Shown piece after piece: positions 62,534-64,000 of a DNA stretch of 64,000 nucleotides (positions within the stretch are counted from its first letter, which is position 1; each line of letters starts with the position of its first letter). The stretch spans positions 1-64,000 of the forward strand of contig UQMJ01000010.1 in assembly GCA_900542035.1 (NCBI GenBank), read 5' to 3'. The notes under the pieces are model-generated. The model searched no databases and was not told where the DNA came from. It saw only the letters and a list, made by a program, of their open reading frames with translations. Made by a program: the position numbers and the translations under genes. The DNA is from an uncultured Clostridium sp. GTDB lineage: Bacteria; Bacillota; Clostridia; Lachnospirales; Lachnospiraceae.

Positions 62534-64000
62534 ATGGCAAAGGAAATTAAATACGGCGTAGAAGCCAGAAAAGCATTAGAGGCTGGTGTAAACCAGTTAG
62601 CAGATACTGTTCGCGTAACATTAGGACCGAAAGGACGCAATGTAGTTTTGGATAAATCCTTTGGCACTCCATTGATTACCAACGACGGCGTTACCATTGC
62701 AAAGGAAATCGAACTGGAAAACGCATTTGAGAACATGGGCGCACAGCTGGTAAAGGAAGTTGCTACCAAGACCAATGATGTAGCTGGCGACGGTACTACT
62801 ACCGCAACGGTTCTGGCACAGGCAATGATCAACGAGGGCATGAAGAACCTGGCGGCAGGCGCGAACCCAATCGTTTTAAGAAAGGGTATGAAGAAAGCCT
62901 GCGAGGCAGTTGTAGAAGAAATCGCTAAAATGAGCAAGCCAATCGAAGGAAAAGAGCAGATTGCCAGAGTAGCAGCAATTTCCGCTTCTGACGATGCAGT
63001 AGGCGATTTAGTAGCAGACGCTATGGAAAAGGTTTCTAAAGACGGCGTTATTACCATTGAAGAGTCCAAGACCATGAAGACCGAACTGGATTTAGTAGAA
63101 GGTATGCAGTTTGACCGTGGTTATGTTTCCGCATATATGTGCACCGACATGGATAAGATGGAAGCAAACTTAGACGATCCATACATCCTGATTACCGATA
63201 AGAAGATTTCCAATATCCAGGATATTCTTCCTCTGTTGGAGCAGATTGTAAAGACTGGTTCCAGACTGTTAATTATTGCCGAGGACGTTGAGGGCGAGGC
63301 TCTTACTACCTTAATCGTAAACAAGCTGCGCGGTACCTTCAATGTAGTTGCAGTAAAGGCTCCTGGATACGGCGACAGAAGAAAAGAAATGTTAAAGGAC
63401 ATTGCAATTTTAACCGGCGGCCAGGTAATTTCCGATGAATTAGGATTAGACTTAAAGGAAACTACCATGGATCAGTTAGGACGTGCAAAATCCGTTAAGG
63501 TTCAGAAAGAAAATACCGTTATCGTAGACGGCTGCGGCGATAAGAGCGAAATCTCTGCAAGAGTTGCCCAGATTCGCGCTCAGATTGAAGAGACCACTTC
63601 TGATTTCGACAGAGAGAAATTACAGGAGAGACTGGCTAAATTAGCAGGCGGTGTGGCAGTTATCCGCGTAGGCGCTGCTACTGAGACCGAGATGAAGGAA
63701 GCAAAACTCCGTATGGAAGACGCTTTGGCAGCAACCAGAGCGGCAGTAGAAGAAGGTATTATCGCAGGCGGCGGATCTGCATATGTACACGCAGCAGAGG
63801 CTGTAAAGGGTATGTTAGATACTCTGGAAGGCGATGAGAGAACAGGCGCTAAGATTATCTTAAAGGCTCTGGAAGCTCCGTTGTTCCATATTGCGGCAAA
63901 TGCAGGTCTGGAAGGCTCTGTCATTATCAATAAAGTCCGCGAAGCAGAAGTTGGCGTAGGATTTGACGCATACAAGGAACAGTATGTAGATATGATTCAG
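62534..64000 (+). CDS. groEL: Chaperonin GroEL (Hsp60), 3' end cut off by the window
   Basis: The frame runs from ATG 62534 to the last base, 489 codons, with no stop; about 50 residues are missing. Family motifs are intact: YGVEARKALEAGVNQLADTVRVTLGPKGRNVVLD at the N-terminus, AGDGTTTATVLAQAM (about 85-99, ATP-binding Asp), PGYGDRRKEML (about 277-287) and AAVEEGIIAGGG (about 405-416). GGAGGTTGAGG precedes the ATG, 36 bases after groES. It folds proteins with GroES. Confidence 0.97.
   Translation, partial: MAKEIKYGVEARKALEAGVNQLADTVRVTLGPKGRNVVLDKSFGTPLITNDGVTIAKEIELENAFENMGAQLVKEVATKTNDVAGDGTTTATVLAQAMINEGMKNLAAGANPIVLRKGMKKACEAVVEEIAKMSKPIEGKEQIARVAAISASDDAVGDLVADAMEKVSKDGVITIEESKTMKTELDLVEGMQFDRGYVSAYMCTDMDKMEANLDDPYILITDKKISNIQDILPLLEQIVKTGSRLLIIAEDVEGEALTTLIVNKLRGTFNVVAVKAPGYGDRRKEMLKDIAILTGGQVISDELGLDLKETTMDQLGRAKSVKVQKENTVIVDGCGDKSEISARVAQIRAQIEETTSDFDREKLQERLAKLAGGVAVIRVGAATETEMKEAKLRMEDALAATRAAVEEGIIAGGGSAYVHAAEAVKGMLDTLEGDERTGAKIILKALEAPLFHIAANAGLEGSVIINKVREAEVGVGFDAYKEQYVDMIQ

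Noticed and set aside
1..64000. CRISPR arrays, rRNA genes, integrases or phage structural genes
   Set aside because: None was seen on either strand in this window.

Overview
The window looks like chromosome from an anaerobic gut Firmicute of the Lachnospiraceae type. The signs are three separate [FeFe] hydrogenases, a trimeric NAD-linked HydABC set, lipoprotein binding proteins with Thr/Ala/Glu-rich linkers, YesM/YesN-type two-component systems, HrcA/CIRCE control of groESL, and strong AGGAGG ribosome sites. This placement is inference from gene content. The exact genus cannot be read by eye.

Layout. 1-900: tRNA-Val (5' end cut off), tRNA-Leu, and a small divergent pair (unknown protein and a 71-residue XRE regulator) around a palindrome. 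942-6228: greA, then an operon with a 2Fe-2S protein, a PAS-bearing sensory-type [FeFe] hydrogenase, a SpoIIE/PP2C phosphatase and a monomeric group-B-like [FeFe] hydrogenase. 6377-8291: an AT-rich two-gene cassette of an OLD/Septu-like ATPase and a small protein with a PD-(D/E)XK-like motif, a candidate defence system. 8638-19274: a NitT/TauT-type ABC importer with two different permeases and two different ATPases, two cytoplasmic Cys-type sulfatases and a two-component system. 19353-21147: an L,D-transpeptidase-like protein and aroE. 21268-30281: a sensor module (regulator, kinase, sugar-binding lipoprotein) and the mglBAC galactose/glucose importer, followed by a membrane protein with InlB-type repeats.

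30653-39131 holds divergent hydrogen-metabolism operons. On the minus strand are hydC, an ATP-binding protein, a 2Fe-2S protein, hydB and hydA (trimeric hydrogenase). On the plus strand are a DRTGG protein, an RsbW-like ATPase, a HydS-like sensor hydrogenase, a second DRTGG protein and a PHP phosphoesterase. 39479-44772: a LysR regulator, rlmI, a TetR regulator, fucO and an Rpn-family nuclease behind a hairpin leader. 44900-48052: a NEW3-domain surface protein with an ABC exporter-like pair. 48133-58205: an intracellular heparinase II/III with its two-component system, divergent from a CUT1-type sugar importer and a discoidin-like protein. 58381-61187: trkA and a frameshifted trkH. 61285-64000: an acidic YtxH-like membrane protein, then CIRCE-controlled groES and groEL (3' end cut off).

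Working together: the catalytic hydrogenases can dispose of reductant as H2 or take it up. The two sensory hydrogenases, with a PP2C phosphatase and two kinase-type ATPases, look like a redox/H2-sensing regulatory layer. Each of the three large uptake loci carries its own YesM/YesN-type two-component system, so substrate sensing and import are coupled locally. The most unusual items are the ATPase/nuclease-like cassette, the ABC importer whose two ATPases have complementary defects, a shared palindrome at both hydrogenase operons, and the broken trkH.
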